A stretch of 64,000 nt of DNA, from the NCBI GenBank assembly GCA_965115835.1, contig OZ220471.1:1054001-1118000 (forward strand), written 5' to 3'. Position numbers and translations under genes: made by a program. The DNA is from Foliamicus sp965115835. GTDB lineage: Bacteria; Pseudomonadota; Gammaproteobacteria; Steroidobacterales; Foliamicaceae. Below are positions 16,556-26,673 of the stretch, piece by piece; the stretch's first letter is position 1; each line of letters opens with the position of its first letter. Below the pieces are notes generated by a model, which searched no databases, had not been told where the DNA came from, and was given only the letters and a program-made list of their open reading frames with translations.

Positions 16556-17385
16556 CCCACAGCGCCGGACGGCGCGCCGGAGTCCTCGCCCGAGATGGAC
16601 ATCGCGCATGGCGGGCAAGAGTATCGGGTATCGCCGCCACGCTGGCGCTGTGCGCAAGCACGGTGACGCCCCAGGATCCGCCGCCTGCGGCGGAGGATCG
16701 GGCGCGGGCGGCTGTCGAGACAGGCCGCGCCCCTCGCGACGCGATCGCCGATGTCCGCGCACTGGCGGACGAAGCGCTTGCCGGGGCGGACGAACCGCCC
16801 GGGGCCAGCAAGCTCGAAGGCTGGGCGCGTTCGGTGATCGCCGGCGCTCTTGAGCGCGCCGGGACGGCGGCGGAGACATCCGGGGCGAGCCCAACCAGCG
16901 AAGCCGATCCGCTTCCGGCCAGGCGCCATGCGGCGCAGGTCGCAAGCGGCCCGGCGGTTCGCCGGAGCACGGCCGAGGTGCTGGTGTTCATGAGCCTCGC
17001 GGTTCCGCAGGCGAGCTGGGCGCAATGGGCCGCGCAAGCCGCCCGGATCGGCGCGCCGCTGGTGCTGCGCGGGGTCGCGCCCGAAGGCCTGCGAGCGACG
17101 GCGATGAAGATCGGACACCGTCTCGGCGGGCACGAAGCGGGCGTGGCCATCGATCCCCGGCTGTTCCGTCTGTTCGGGATCGAGCGGGTTCCGGCGGTGG
17201 TCGCCGTGCCGGGCGGCGTCCCGGCCTGCATAAGCCGCGGATGTGTGGACGACGCCCCGCCGCCGTTCGACGCGGTGAGCGGTAACATCGGTCTGGCGGC
17301 GGCGCTCGAAGCCATCGCTGCGGAGGGCGAGGCCGGGCGGGAGACCGCTCGCCGGCATCTCGAACGCCTCGGGAGGCGGCCGTGA
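16540..17385 (+). CDS. trbC: TrbC-like (F-type) transfer protein
   Basis: 281 residues from a TTG that follows GGAGGAA at good spacing; a GTG at 16525 is the alternative. The conserved C-terminal TrbC domain (VLVFMSLAVPQASWAQW, then GIERVPAVVAVPGG) is thioredoxin-like without a redox pair. An Ala/Glu-rich N-terminal half is variable in the family. It works with TraW in pilus assembly. The stop overlaps the traN start. Confidence 0.8.
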   Translation: MLPPVTHSAGRRAGVLARDGHRAWRARVSGIAATLALCASTVTPQDPPPAAEDRARAAVETGRAPRDAIADVRALADEALAGADEPPGASKLEGWARSVIAGALERAGTAAETSGASPTSEADPLPARRHAAQVASGPAVRRSTAEVLVFMSLAVPQASWAQWAAQAARIGAPLVLRGVAPEGLRATAMKIGHRLGGHEAGVAIDPRLFRLFGIERVPAVVAVPGGVPACISRGCVDDAPPPFDAVSGNIGLAAALEAIAAEGEAGRETARRHLERLGRRP

Positions 17386-18509
17386 GAAGCGCGGCTGTCA
17401 CCGGCAACGCAGCAAGTCTCGCGCAGCGGGTCGCTTGGACAGCGACGGCGGTTGGATACGGCCTGATGCTCGGGGCGCTGTCCGCCCCGGCATGGGCCGA
17501 TCCCGCCCAGGTCGATGACCCGAAGGCTGCGGCCCGGGAGATTGGGCGGGCGGGCGCAGCGGCAGCCGGCGCCCTGGCCCGCGACGCGGCGAAGGCGCAG
17601 ACCGTGCCCGGCTTCGCCGGGACGGATCGCCCCGAGCGCCGTCTCACCGCCGATGGCATGGCGGACGCCGCAAGGGCGCGGCTGGCCGATCCGGCCGACC
17701 CCGGAGGTTCGGCCGGGCGCGCGGTGATCGCGGGCGCCGCATCGCGGCCCTCTGTTCCGCTCCCGCCCGACGACTCCGCGCTGGCGCGCGCAAGGGCAGT
17801 GCAGGCCGCGCCCGAAGACGCCGCCCACCGCGCCGGCGACCTCGCCTCGGGCGACTCGAAGGATTGCGATACGGGCGTCGCCGACGCCGGACGAACCGGC
17901 GCCTGCGGCAGCGTCTCGTACTGTGTCGGCGCCGGATGCGAGACCATCAAGGCAAAAGGCAACATCGGGTTCGTCCGCTCGGCCGCCATGCTCAACATGG
18001 TGCTGGAGATGGGCGGCGAGGAGTTCGACCGCGCGAACTTGCGATTCTTCGCCGGCGAGCGGCGCTCCTGCGCGATCCGCTACGGCGGACTCGCCAACTG
18101 CTGCCGGGACACCGGGCTGCTGGTGGGACTGGCGAACTGTTCGGCCGAAGAAAAGACGCTTGCGGAGGAGCGCCACGCCGGCAACACCCACTATCTGGGC
18201 CGGCGATGCGCGAAGCGGGCGCTCGGCGTGTGCGTGAAGCGCGAGCGGGTCTGGTGCGTGTTCGGCTCGAAGCTCGGGCGCATCCTGCACCAGCAGGCGC
18301 GCCCGCAACTCGGCATCGGCTGGGGCAGCTGCCGGGGGTTCACAGTAGCCGAGATCGAACGCATCGACTTCGACCGGCTGGACCTTGCCGGGTTCGCCGG
18401 GAACCTCAGGGATGGCGCGCTCGAACCCGCCATCGCCCTGCCGGACCCGTCCGGCACACAGGCGGACATGGCCGATCGCGTACGGGACTTGCGCGGGAGC
18501 GGTCCGTGA
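17382..18509 (+). CDS. traN: TraN-like outer-membrane mating-pair protein, short form
   Basis: 375 residues, starting at a GTG overlapping trbC. A signal peptide (to about ALSAPAWA) is followed by a low-complexity region and a Cys-rich C-terminal domain (CGSVSYCVGAGCETI, CRDTGLLVGLANCSAEE, CVKRERVWCVFGSKL) characteristic of TraN. F TraN is about 600 residues; this form lacks the large surface-exposed insertion that binds recipient receptors, so receptor choice may differ. Confidence 0.82.
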   Translation: MRSAAVTGNAASLAQRVAWTATAVGYGLMLGALSAPAWADPAQVDDPKAAAREIGRAGAAAAGALARDAAKAQTVPGFAGTDRPERRLTADGMADAARARLADPADPGGSAGRAVIAGAASRPSVPLPPDDSALARARAVQAAPEDAAHRAGDLASGDSKDCDTGVADAGRTGACGSVSYCVGAGCETIKAKGNIGFVRSAAMLNMVLEMGGEEFDRANLRFFAGERRSCAIRYGGLANCCRDTGLLVGLANCSAEEKTLAEERHAGNTHYLGRRCAKRALGVCVKRERVWCVFGSKLGRILHQQARPQLGIGWGSCRGFTVAEIERIDFDRLDLAGFAGNLRDGALEPAIALPDPSGTQADMADRVRDLRGSGP

Positions 18510-19348
18510 CGGCCCGGCGCCCGGATATCCTGGCGTCCTGCGTTGTCATGGCAGTGTTTCTGGCATCCGCCGTCGTGCCAGCGGCTGTGGCGGACAATGC
18601 AGAGAATGCAACGGAGTGGCGCGCCCGGTGCGGCCAGCCCGGCGCCGCAGCGCGGCTCGGCTGGCACTTCTACTGCGACCGGGACGAAGACGACATCAAA
18701 GACGCGCCGGCGCCGTTCGCGGTCAATCCGGAGGCTCAGCCGGACGCGACCCGACGAATCGCGGCGATTCGCCGGGCGCTGGAGGAGTCCCGCGCCGCCG
18801 CGATCCTCGACCCCTCGCCAGTGAAGGTCGCTGCATACCTCCGCCTGCAGCGGGAGACGCTGGAGCGCGCCGCGGCGTTCTCCGACGCGTTCCGCCGCAC
18901 CGTGTGGGCGACGCCCGAACTCGACTACACGCTGATCCGGCCGGTGGGCGCGCTCGCCCGGCAGGTTTGGGCCGACGCCCGGCGCGAGGAGCGCGAAGCG
19001 GCGCTCAAAAGCCTGAGCGAACGCTACGGGCTGATCTATCTCGGCCATCCGGCCTGCGCCGACTGCCGGGTGTTCGGGCCGCTGCTGCGCGCGTTCGCAC
19101 TGCGCCACGGCCTCGAGGTGCTGGCCGTGTCGCGCACCGGCGGCCCCCTGGAAGGCTGGCCCGAGGCCGTGCCCGACAACGGGCAGGCCGCGAAACTCGG
19201 GCTCGACGGCGCGCCGACGCCGGCCGTCGCGCTGTTCGACACCGCCACCCGGGAGGTCCTGCCGGTCGGATTCGGGGTGCTCGCCGAAGACCAGCTGGCC
19301 GAGCGCATCTTCGTCCTCACCCGGCGGGAGACCGGCCGTGACTACTGA
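18506..19348 (+). CDS. traF: TraF-like thioredoxin-fold periplasmic protein
   Basis: 280 residues with a signal peptide and a C-terminal thioredoxin-like domain holding a C-x-x-C pair (HPACADCRVFGPLL, about residues 186-199) and a cis-Pro region (GAPTPAVALFD). In F the TraF motif has lost its Cys pair, whereas this copy keeps it, so it may act on disulfides in TraU, TraN and TraH. The GTG start overlaps traN. Confidence 0.85.
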   Translation: MTARRPDILASCVVMAVFLASAVVPAAVADNAENATEWRARCGQPGAAARLGWHFYCDRDEDDIKDAPAPFAVNPEAQPDATRRIAAIRRALEESRAAAILDPSPVKVAAYLRLQRETLERAAAFSDAFRRTVWATPELDYTLIRPVGALARQVWADARREEREAALKSLSERYGLIYLGHPACADCRVFGPLLRAFALRHGLEVLAVSRTGGPLEGWPEAVPDNGQAAKLGLDGAPTPAVALFDTATREVLPVGFGVLAEDQLAERIFVLTRRETGRDY

Positions 19349-20813
19349 CCGCGCCCGGCGGGCGGGGATCGCTTCAGGACGCAGTGCGCCGCTCATTCCA
19401 GCGTCACTTGTGGCCGCGCCGCTCACCGCCCTGTTGGCCATCGGGCTGTTCGCAGCGCCCGCGCAGGCTGATGTGCTCTCGGAGATGGAGTCGTTCTGGC
19501 AGGGCGCGGCGGTCAACGCCACCGGCCCCGGCGCGTTCCGGGGTCAGGCTTCCGGTCACTGGACGCTCGGCAACCTGTATCTCCGCGCGCCGGTGCGCAC
19601 CGAACCGATCGCCACCCTGAGCCTGCCGTCCTTCCGCGCCGGTTGCGGCGGCATCGACGCCTTCGCCGGCGCGTTCTCGTTCATCGACTCCGACCAGCTC
19701 GTCGCCTTCGGGCGCGCAGTCGCCCAGAACGCCGCCGGGTTCGCGTTCGAACTCGCGCTGGAGACCGTCTCGCCGGTGATCGCCGAGACGATGTCCAAGC
19801 TCCGGGCGCTGTCGCAGTGGGTCAACAGCCAGAACCTCAACTCCTGCGAGAGCGCCCAGGCGCTGGTCGGCGCCGTGTGGGCGAAGCACGACCGCGCAAG
19901 CGAGGCCATCTGCGCCGCCATCGGCGCATCGCAGGGGATCTTCTCCGACTACGCCGCCGCGAAGCACGGCTGCGGCGCGGGCGGCAAGCGAAACTCCACG
20001 CTCGCCTCGGCTACCGGAGCGATGGCCGATCAGGCGCCGGTGAACGTCAACTACGCCTGGCGGGCCGTGCAGGACTCGCCCCTGTTCTCGGCGGACGCCG
20101 GACTCGCCGGGTTCGCCATGTCGGTCTCCGGCACGGTGATCGTCACCGCCCCGGTCTCGGACGGCGACGCCTCCGGGCCGCAGGTGCATGTCCTGCAGCC
20201 GCTCGCGCTCGACCGGCGGGTGACGGAGGCGTTGATGGAGGGCGGCGCCGACCTGCCGGTCTACCGCTGCGACGAGACCGCCGACTGCCTGAACCCGACG
20301 CTCAGTCAGGTGAGCATCCCGGCCGGACAGGGATTCCGGGCGCGGGTTGCGGACCTGCTGCGGCGTCTTGCGGAATCCGTGCGCGCCGACACCGCCCCGC
20401 CAGCGGACGCGCTCGGGCTGGTCAACCTCACCACGATCCCGGTCTACCGGGTCATCAACGCGGCGGCGGCCTACCGCGGCGCGGTGATCGACAGCGAGAT
20501 CGACGCGCTCGCCGAGGCGGTGGCGCTCGACCTGCTCGCGGTCTGGATCGCCGACCTGCACGGCGCGGTCGAGGCGCGCGCCGGGGCGCTGGACATCGCC
20601 GACGGCGAGCAACTGAGGCGCTGGCGCGAGGGGCTGCGGGCGAACCGCGCGGCGCTGGCGCAGCGCCGCAACGAGGGTCTGGCGCGGTTCAACACCGCGC
20701 TCGCGGTGGTCGAGAGGCTCCGGCTGATCGAGACCGAACTCGCCGGCGCGCTCTCGGCGGACCTCCGCGCCGCGCTCGCGTTCGCACGCGGGGGCGGCAT
20801 GACCTCCCGTTAG
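19338..20813 (+). CDS. traH: TraH-like pilus assembly protein
   Basis: 491 residues from a GTG overlapping the traF stop by 11 bp. A signal peptide (to about PAQADV) is followed by family motifs FRGQASGHWTLGNLYLR, FRAGCGGIDAFAGAFSFI and the Cys residues near LNSCESAQAL. TraH is a periplasmic or outer-membrane protein in the TraF-TraH-TraU-TrbB group needed for pilus extension. Confidence 0.9.
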   Translation: MTTDRARRAGIASGRSAPLIPASLVAAPLTALLAIGLFAAPAQADVLSEMESFWQGAAVNATGPGAFRGQASGHWTLGNLYLRAPVRTEPIATLSLPSFRAGCGGIDAFAGAFSFIDSDQLVAFGRAVAQNAAGFAFELALETVSPVIAETMSKLRALSQWVNSQNLNSCESAQALVGAVWAKHDRASEAICAAIGASQGIFSDYAAAKHGCGAGGKRNSTLASATGAMADQAPVNVNYAWRAVQDSPLFSADAGLAGFAMSVSGTVIVTAPVSDGDASGPQVHVLQPLALDRRVTEALMEGGADLPVYRCDETADCLNPTLSQVSIPAGQGFRARVADLLRRLAESVRADTAPPADALGLVNLTTIPVYRVINAAAAYRGAVIDSEIDALAEAVALDLLAVWIADLHGAVEARAGALDIADGEQLRRWREGLRANRAALAQRRNEGLARFNTALAVVERLRLIETELAGALSADLRAALAFARGGGMTSR

Positions 20814-20838
20814 CAGCGGCAGGCCACGGCAGCGTCGC

Positions 20839-23781
20839 ATGTACGAACTCTTCACCCTGGGCGGCGGAACCTATCTGGTCGACCTGCTCAACGCGGTCGC
20901 CGCCATCACCGGCGGGGACGCCTACGTCACGCTCGCGCAACTCGCGGGCGTGGCCGGGCTCGCATGGATCCTGTTCCGCACCGCCTTCGGCGGTTCCTGG
21001 AAGGACAATGCGAAGTGGATCCTGATGTTCGTCGCGGTGTGGGGCGCATTGATCGTGCCGAAGGCGACGGTGCGGGTGGTGGATCGGCTCGATCCGGCGC
21101 TTGCCCCCGCCGTGGTCGCCAACGTTCCCGTCGGGCTGGCGCTGTTCGCCTCGCTGACTTCCCGGGTGGGCGATGGACTCACGCGCCTGACCGAGCAGGC
21201 ATTCGCACTTCCGAACGACCTTGCCTACCGCCGCCACGGAATGATCTTCGGGTCGCGGCTCGCCGCCGCCGCAACCCGGCTCGAAGTGACCGACGCGGTG
21301 TTCGCCCGCAACCTGCGCGCCTATGCGCGCCAGTGCGTGTTCCACGCATTGTTGCTCGGGCATGTCTCCGCCGACGAACTGCGCGAGTCCACGGATCTCT
21401 GGACCCTGGTGACATCCACCGCCCGCTCCCCTTCTGCGGGCGCATCGCCCGCGCGCATGGTGGAGTTCGCCGAACGCAATGCGGCGGGCGTCGTCGAGCG
21501 CTCGATCGTGACCTGCGCGGACGCAGCAGTACGGCTCGACGCGCAGTGGGGCGCCGAGGTCCGGCGCGCCGGCGGGGTGTTCGGACGGCGGTTGTTCCCG
21601 GGCGCCGCCACCGACGCGCTGGCCCGCGCCGAACTGATGGCCGCGCTGCCGGCCGCACACGACTTTTTGATCGGCGCCTCGCGCTCGGCCGCCGAGATCA
21701 TGCGCCAGCAGATGACGCTCAACGCCATCCACGGCGCCGGCGAGCAGTGGGCCGCCGAGACCGGCAACGCCGCAGCGCTGCGCGCCTGGACCGAAGCGCG
21801 CGCCGAGGCCCAGACCGTGTCGGCCTACCGGGCGATCGGCCGGCAGGCCGAGACCTGGGTGCCGATGCTCCGGATCGTGTTCGAGTGCCTGTACGTCGGC
21901 GCGTTCCCGATGGCGGCGCTGCTGATGCTCACCCCCGCAGGCGCAGGGATATTCCGCTCGTATGTGGCGGGTCTGGTCTGGCTCCAGTCCTGGGGGCCGC
22001 TCTACGCGATCCTGCATCGCATCGCCATGGGCGAGGCGGCCGAGCGCATGGGCGCAGCCGCGCTGATGCCGGGCGGCGACGCCGGCGTCTCGCTGGTCGC
22101 CCAGGCCGGTGTCCGGGCGGTGGCGGCGGATGTCGCGGTGATGTCGGGCTATCTCTCGATGTCCGTGCCGTTCCTCGCCGCCGCGCTGGCTTACGGGTTG
22201 TCGAAGACCACCGCGCTTGCGACCTCGGTGCTGGCGGTCGGCCAGGAAGCGGCCGGTTCTGCTGCGCGCGAGGGGACCACCGGCAACCTCTCGCTGGGCA
22301 ACACGAGCGCCGACACCCACCGGTTCGCGACGCTGGAGGGCCGTCAGATCCGCACTTCGGCGCATGTCGACGACCAGCGCCGCACGGGGTTCGCGCCCGG
22401 CGGCGCGGCGGTCACCGTGACCGGCGACGGCTCGGTGGTGGCGGACGCATCCGCGGCCACCAGCCGCATCCCGGCGGCCGGCGTACGGCTGTCGGAGTCG
22501 CTTGCGGCCAGCCACGAGAACCGCGCAACCCAGGCCCGCGCCCTGTCGCGGCAGTTCGCAGCGGAAGCGGAAGCCGCGAGAAGCGCTGCGGTCAGCGACG
22601 CCGTCCGCCTCGCCGAGCGCTACGCCCGCGACGTCTCGACCGGCGAGGCCTACGCCCGCGGCGTCACCGAGAGCGAGAGCGCGCAGGCGCAGGCGCTCGA
22701 GTCCCATGTCGAGCGGATGTCGCAGTCCTCGGGGATCTCGAAAAACGAGATGGCGGCGCTGGTCGGCGCAGCGCACATCGGCGGAGGCTGGGACTTCGTG
22801 GTGAAGTTCGGCGCCGACGGCTCGGCGTCGTGGCGCGGCCAGACCGTCGGCAAGGCGTCCTGGGACCGGCTGAAGGATCATGCCGAACAGCACCGGGTGC
22901 TGGATCTCTGGTCGCAGGTCTCGGAGGCGTCGCGACGCTACTCGGCGAGCACCGGCGAGAGCGAGCATGCGGGCCTTGAGGAGAGCCTTGCGGCCCACCT
23001 TGCCCGGATGCAGAGCTTCCGGGAGCGCGCCGCGCTCAGCCGGCAGGAGTCGGAGAGCTGGTCCGAACAGGCCGCGCGGGTGCGCAGCGAGTCGCAGTCG
23101 ATCGACCGCGAACTCGGCCAGCCGTTCTTCGTGTGGCTGTCGGAGCGCGAGGGGGCGGACGGCAGGCCCATCGGCGCGGCCGGGGCGATCCGCATCGCCT
23201 CGCCGCAGACGCCCGAGGACGCGGAGGCGCTGCGCGAGTACGCCGCGGCGTTTGTCGCCGAGCGTTTCCCGGAGCCTGACGGGCCCGATCCTGCCCGTGT
23301 CGGCGGCGAGGCGGAGTACAAGGCGGCGCGGGACACGCTGGCGGAGGCCGGGGTGCGCGGGACCGCTGCCGCCCATGACGGCTGGGCCGAAAGCGTACGC
23401 GACCGCGCGCAGGCTGCCGGCGCGCCACAGTCGGGCGAGGTCGGAGCGAAAGCGAGCGACGAGCGGGCGGAGACCGTCACGGACATGACGGCGAGGCAGG
23501 GCGCGCGCGAGGCGCGGCGCACGGCCGGGCGGGAGGAGATCCGCACGGGCCGCGCGGAGACCGAAGCCGAGGTGGAGAAGCCGTTCGGGCGTCACGTCGC
23601 GGAGAGCGCGCCGTTCGCCGGGAGCGGGCTGGCCGGCAAACTGTTCGGTACGGCGAGGAACGCCGCGCCCGACGGGACGGAGGAGGCGCCGGCCGGAGAG
23701 GGCCACCAGGGCGCGAGCGGCAGAGAAGAGCCGTCGCATCCCTCGCCCGAAGACCGCAGGCGGTGGCGTCATGGGCGCTGA
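20839..23781 (+). CDS. traG: TraG-like mating-pair stabilisation protein
   Basis: 980 residues. The N-terminal half has several membrane helices (for example LAWILFRTAFG, FPMAALLMLTPAGAGIF and VPFLAAALAYGLS). The C-terminal half is a long alpha-helical periplasmic region rich in Ala, Glu and Arg. In F, TraG acts both in pilus assembly and, through its C-terminal part, in mating-pair stabilisation and entry exclusion. The last ~150 residues are low complexity. Gap of 25 bp after traH. Confidence 0.88.
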   Translation: MYELFTLGGGTYLVDLLNAVAAITGGDAYVTLAQLAGVAGLAWILFRTAFGGSWKDNAKWILMFVAVWGALIVPKATVRVVDRLDPALAPAVVANVPVGLALFASLTSRVGDGLTRLTEQAFALPNDLAYRRHGMIFGSRLAAAATRLEVTDAVFARNLRAYARQCVFHALLLGHVSADELRESTDLWTLVTSTARSPSAGASPARMVEFAERNAAGVVERSIVTCADAAVRLDAQWGAEVRRAGGVFGRRLFPGAATDALARAELMAALPAAHDFLIGASRSAAEIMRQQMTLNAIHGAGEQWAAETGNAAALRAWTEARAEAQTVSAYRAIGRQAETWVPMLRIVFECLYVGAFPMAALLMLTPAGAGIFRSYVAGLVWLQSWGPLYAILHRIAMGEAAERMGAAALMPGGDAGVSLVAQAGVRAVAADVAVMSGYLSMSVPFLAAALAYGLSKTTALATSVLAVGQEAAGSAAREGTTGNLSLGNTSADTHRFATLEGRQIRTSAHVDDQRRTGFAPGGAAVTVTGDGSVVADASAATSRIPAAGVRLSESLAASHENRATQARALSRQFAAEAEAARSAAVSDAVRLAERYARDVSTGEAYARGVTESESAQAQALESHVERMSQSSGISKNEMAALVGAAHIGGGWDFVVKFGADGSASWRGQTVGKASWDRLKDHAEQHRVLDLWSQVSEASRRYSASTGESEHAGLEESLAAHLARMQSFRERAALSRQESESWSEQAARVRSESQSIDRELGQPFFVWLSEREGADGRPIGAAGAIRIASPQTPEDAEALREYAAAFVAERFPEPDGPDPARVGGEAEYKAARDTLAEAGVRGTAAAHDGWAESVRDRAQAAGAPQSGEVGAKASDERAETVTDMTARQGAREARRTAGREEIRTGRAETEAEVEKPFGRHVAESAPFAGSGLAGKLFGTARNAAPDGTEEAPAGEGHQGASGREEPSHPSPEDRRRWRHGR

Positions 23782-23788
23782 AGTGCGG

Positions 23789-24166
23789 TCAGCCCAGGCC
23801 ACCTTCGTCACGCAGACGATCATCGTCGCGCAGGCGATCCTCCATCTCGCCAAACCAGGCGTAGCGCCCGGTGCGCGAAGCCCACTCGTCGAGTTCGCCG
23901 TCTTCCTCCGGCGACCGGAGCCTGTGACCTCTGCGGAAGGCCGAAAAGCCGGCGCTGCGAACGCCATGCGCCAGTGCGCCCGCAAGGCTCGCGAGCGCGG
24001 CCCATGCCAGGGCCGCCGCCCACAGCGAGGCGCAGGGCCCGGCGCCCGCGACGGCCGCCAGCACGACGCCGGCAAGCGGGCCGGACACGATGAGGCGCGC
24101 GCGCCAGGAACGGCGCGGGCGCAGAAGATCGCCCGAAGGCGGCAGCGGATTGCGATTGCGGGGCAT
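23789..24166 (-). CDS. Small membrane protein antisense between traG and traD
   Basis: 125 residues from the ATG at 24166 with GGAG upstream (GGAGACCGCC before the ATG). Two hydrophobic segments (LIVSGPLAGVVLAAVAGAG and LWAAALAWAALASLAGALA) sit between a basic N-terminus (MPRNRNPLPPSGDLLRPRR) and a charged tail with repeated RLRD. It is the only minus-strand gene in the 24-kb transfer block and converges on traG with a 7-bp gap. Family not recognised; a lipid-exporter or entry-exclusion role would be guesswork. Confidence 0.6.
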   Translation of the reverse strand: MPRNRNPLPPSGDLLRPRRSWRARLIVSGPLAGVVLAAVAGAGPCASLWAAALAWAALASLAGALAHGVRSAGFSAFRRGHRLRSPEEDGELDEWASRTGRYAWFGEMEDRLRDDDRLRDEGGLG

Positions 24167-24342
24167 GGCGGCGGTCTCCGGATAACGGGAGGGATCGGCG
24201 GCGCGCCCGTTCCCTCCGGTCGCGGCCGCCTCGCCCGCGGCTCCGCCGGACTCTCCCTCGCGGCGGCGCAACGCCGGTCGGCCGCCGACACCGGAAGGCA
24301 CTCCGGACATTCGCATCCGGACGCAACGGGAAACCCCGCAGC

Positions 24343-26673
24343 ATGAGCATGAGAACCGTCGGATCGAGCACCCTCCGGGGCGGCCAGACCGTCTTCCACG
24401 GACTGCGCATGTGGGCCCAGTTGATCCGCGCCGGGTTCTTCCTTTCCGCCTTCTCGATACTGGCGGCGCCCGCATGGCTCGTGTGGGAGCGCACCACCGG
24501 CTACGAGTGGTACGCCGCCGCCATGGTCACCGTCGCCGAGGCCAAGCTCGGCATCGGCTATGAGCGCACCTCGCGCCAGGAAGTCCGCCAGCCCGACGGC
24601 AGCGCCGTCGTGCTCACGCTGCCGGAGATCGCCGCCTCCCCGAAGGCGCTCGCCATGCGCGAGAAGGTCAAGGAGGAACTGTTCGCCGGCGCGGCACTCG
24701 GAGCGAAGGCGTCCGCGGTCGCAATGGCGCTGTTGCTTGCGCTGTTCTGGCTGCGGGGCCGGCAGATCAACGCCCGACGCCGCATCCGGGGCGCGGAGAC
24801 CGCCACGCCGCGCCAGTTGCGACGGCGCATCCGCTCCTTGCGCCGCCGCGCGCTCGACCTCACTCGCGCGGACCCGAAACTCCCGCCCTGCACCGTTGCC
24901 GGCGTGCCGTATCCCGAACGCGCCGAGACCCAGCACACCATCGTCTCGGGCACCACCGGCTCCGGCAAGACCGTGCTGATCTCCGATCTCGTGGCCCAGA
25001 TCCGCAAACGCGGCGAGCGCTGCGTCCTCTACGACAAGATGGGGAGCTACACCCGCGCGTTCCTCGATCCGAAGCGCGATGTGCTGCTCAACCCGCTGGA
25101 CGCGCGCAGCCCCCGCTGGTCGCCCTTCTTCGAGGCGCGCAGCCTCCGCGACTTCGACACCATGGCCGCTGCGCTGATCCCGCAGCAGAAGGACACCGTC
25201 GACCCGTTCTGGGTCACCGCCGCAAGGCAGTTGTTCGCCAATGGAGCGGGCGTGCTGTGGAAGAAGGGCGTTCGCGAGAACCGCGTGCTGGTCGAGCACC
25301 TGCTCAAGACCGACCTCAGCCGGCTGGCCGAGGCGATGGAAGGCACGGTCGCGCAGTCGATCGTCGATCCGGGCAACCCGAAGACCGCGCTCAGCGTGCG
25401 CGCCATGCTCACTGCCAACATCGGCGCGCTGGAGTATCTGCCCGATACCGGCGCGCCGTTCTCGATCCGCGACTGGATCGCCGGGGAGGATCGCGGCGGA
25501 TGCCTGTTCCTCACCTCGCGCGGCGACCAGCACGCGTCCCTGCGCGGGCTGATCTCCACCTGGCTGGAGGTCGCGGTCAACGCCATGCTGTCGCTGGAGC
25601 AGAACGACAGCCGCCGCATCTGGATCGTGCTCGACGAGTTGCCGACCCTGCATCAGGTGCCGTCGCTCCAGCCGGGGCTGGCCGAGTCGCGCCAATTCGG
25701 CGGCTGCTTCGTGCTCGGCATCCAGGTGATCTCGGCGCTCAGGGACCTGTACGGACGCAACGGCGCCGAGACCCTCTCGGGGCTGTGCGGCACCCGCGTG
25801 GTGCTGGCTGCGCCGGACCGCGACACTGCGCAGTGGTCGGCCGAAAGCCTGGGGCGCGCCGAGGTCGAGGAGGTCGCCGAGGGGTTCAGCTACGGCGCCA
25901 ACACCATCCGCGACGGCGTCTCGCTGACGCCGAAACGCGAACTGCGCCCGCTCGCGCTGGCCTCGGAGATCATGCGGCTGGAGAGCCTCAACGGCTGGCT
26001 CCGTTTCCCCGGGGCGCTGCCGGCCGCCCGGATCCGACTGAAGTACGTAAAGCGCCGGAAAGCCGCCGAGCGGTTCGTGCCACGGCTATCGGACACGGGC
26101 GCGACGCAGGACCCGAAACCGGATGCGCCTGTAACGGAAGAGCAGGAAACGCAAGTGCCGAAATCCGCAGCGCCTCCGTCGCAGCCGCCGGATGCCGGGG
26201 ACGATGCGCCGGCGCCGCCCGGCGACCTTCTGCTGCTTCCGCCGCTGGAGCCGGACGACGGTTCGGGGGCGTTCGGCGAAACCAACAGGTCGGACAAGGC
26301 CAAGCCAGGAAACGCCGCATCGGACCTGAACAGGCCAGCCCGCCATGCCGGGACACCGGCAGAATCCGGGCGCGAAGGCAATCCTGCGGTGCCCGAGCAA
26401 CCCGGCCCGGAATCCGGCTCCGGGAATGCGGAAGGTGACTCCCGGCGTGACGCCAGCCAACAGGCGGGAGAGATATCGACGCGAGAAGCCGGACCGGGCC
26501 CGGACACATCGCCCCGCGATATCGACGCGCCTCCGGAGCCCGGGTGCGAAGACGCTGCCGCGACTGCAGAATGGCCCGGCGCGACAGCCCGGGCCGGGAG
26601 CGTCATGCGGGGTACCGGGGAAGAGATCGAGCCCGCCGACACAGACACCCGTCCGGCCTGCGACTGGCTCTGA
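24343..26673 (+). CDS. traD: TraD, type IV coupling protein
   Basis: 776 residues. Two N-terminal membrane helices (about 30-48 and 112-132) flank a small periplasmic domain (TTGYEWYAAAMVTVAEAKLGIGYER). The ATPase domain has Walker A (SGTTGSGKT, about residue 203) and Walker B (WIVLDELPTLHQ, about residue 425). The last 200 residues are Pro/Ala/Asp-rich, like the relaxosome-docking tail of TraD. It feeds the relaxase-DNA complex into the secretion channel. The stop overlaps the traI start (TGATG). Confidence 0.92.
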   Translation: MSMRTVGSSTLRGGQTVFHGLRMWAQLIRAGFFLSAFSILAAPAWLVWERTTGYEWYAAAMVTVAEAKLGIGYERTSRQEVRQPDGSAVVLTLPEIAASPKALAMREKVKEELFAGAALGAKASAVAMALLLALFWLRGRQINARRRIRGAETATPRQLRRRIRSLRRRALDLTRADPKLPPCTVAGVPYPERAETQHTIVSGTTGSGKTVLISDLVAQIRKRGERCVLYDKMGSYTRAFLDPKRDVLLNPLDARSPRWSPFFEARSLRDFDTMAAALIPQQKDTVDPFWVTAARQLFANGAGVLWKKGVRENRVLVEHLLKTDLSRLAEAMEGTVAQSIVDPGNPKTALSVRAMLTANIGALEYLPDTGAPFSIRDWIAGEDRGGCLFLTSRGDQHASLRGLISTWLEVAVNAMLSLEQNDSRRIWIVLDELPTLHQVPSLQPGLAESRQFGGCFVLGIQVISALRDLYGRNGAETLSGLCGTRVVLAAPDRDTAQWSAESLGRAEVEEVAEGFSYGANTIRDGVSLTPKRELRPLALASEIMRLESLNGWLRFPGALPAARIRLKYVKRRKAAERFVPRLSDTGATQDPKPDAPVTEEQETQVPKSAAPPSQPPDAGDDAPAPPGDLLLLPPLEPDDGSGAFGETNRSDKAKPGNAASDLNRPARHAGTPAESGREGNPAVPEQPGPESGSGNAEGDSRRDASQQAGEISTREAGPGPDTSPRDIDAPPEPGCEDAAATAEWPGATARAGSVMRGTGEEIEPADTDTRPACDWL

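Noticed and set aside
20689..25695. A 1668-codon open frame on the minus strand
   Set aside because: It lies wholly opposite traH, traG and traD, is rich in Arg, Ala, His and Gly without domain character, and reflects lack of stops in high-GC antisense DNA. Only its small independent neighbour at 23789-24166 has a ribosome-binding site and sensible protein text.
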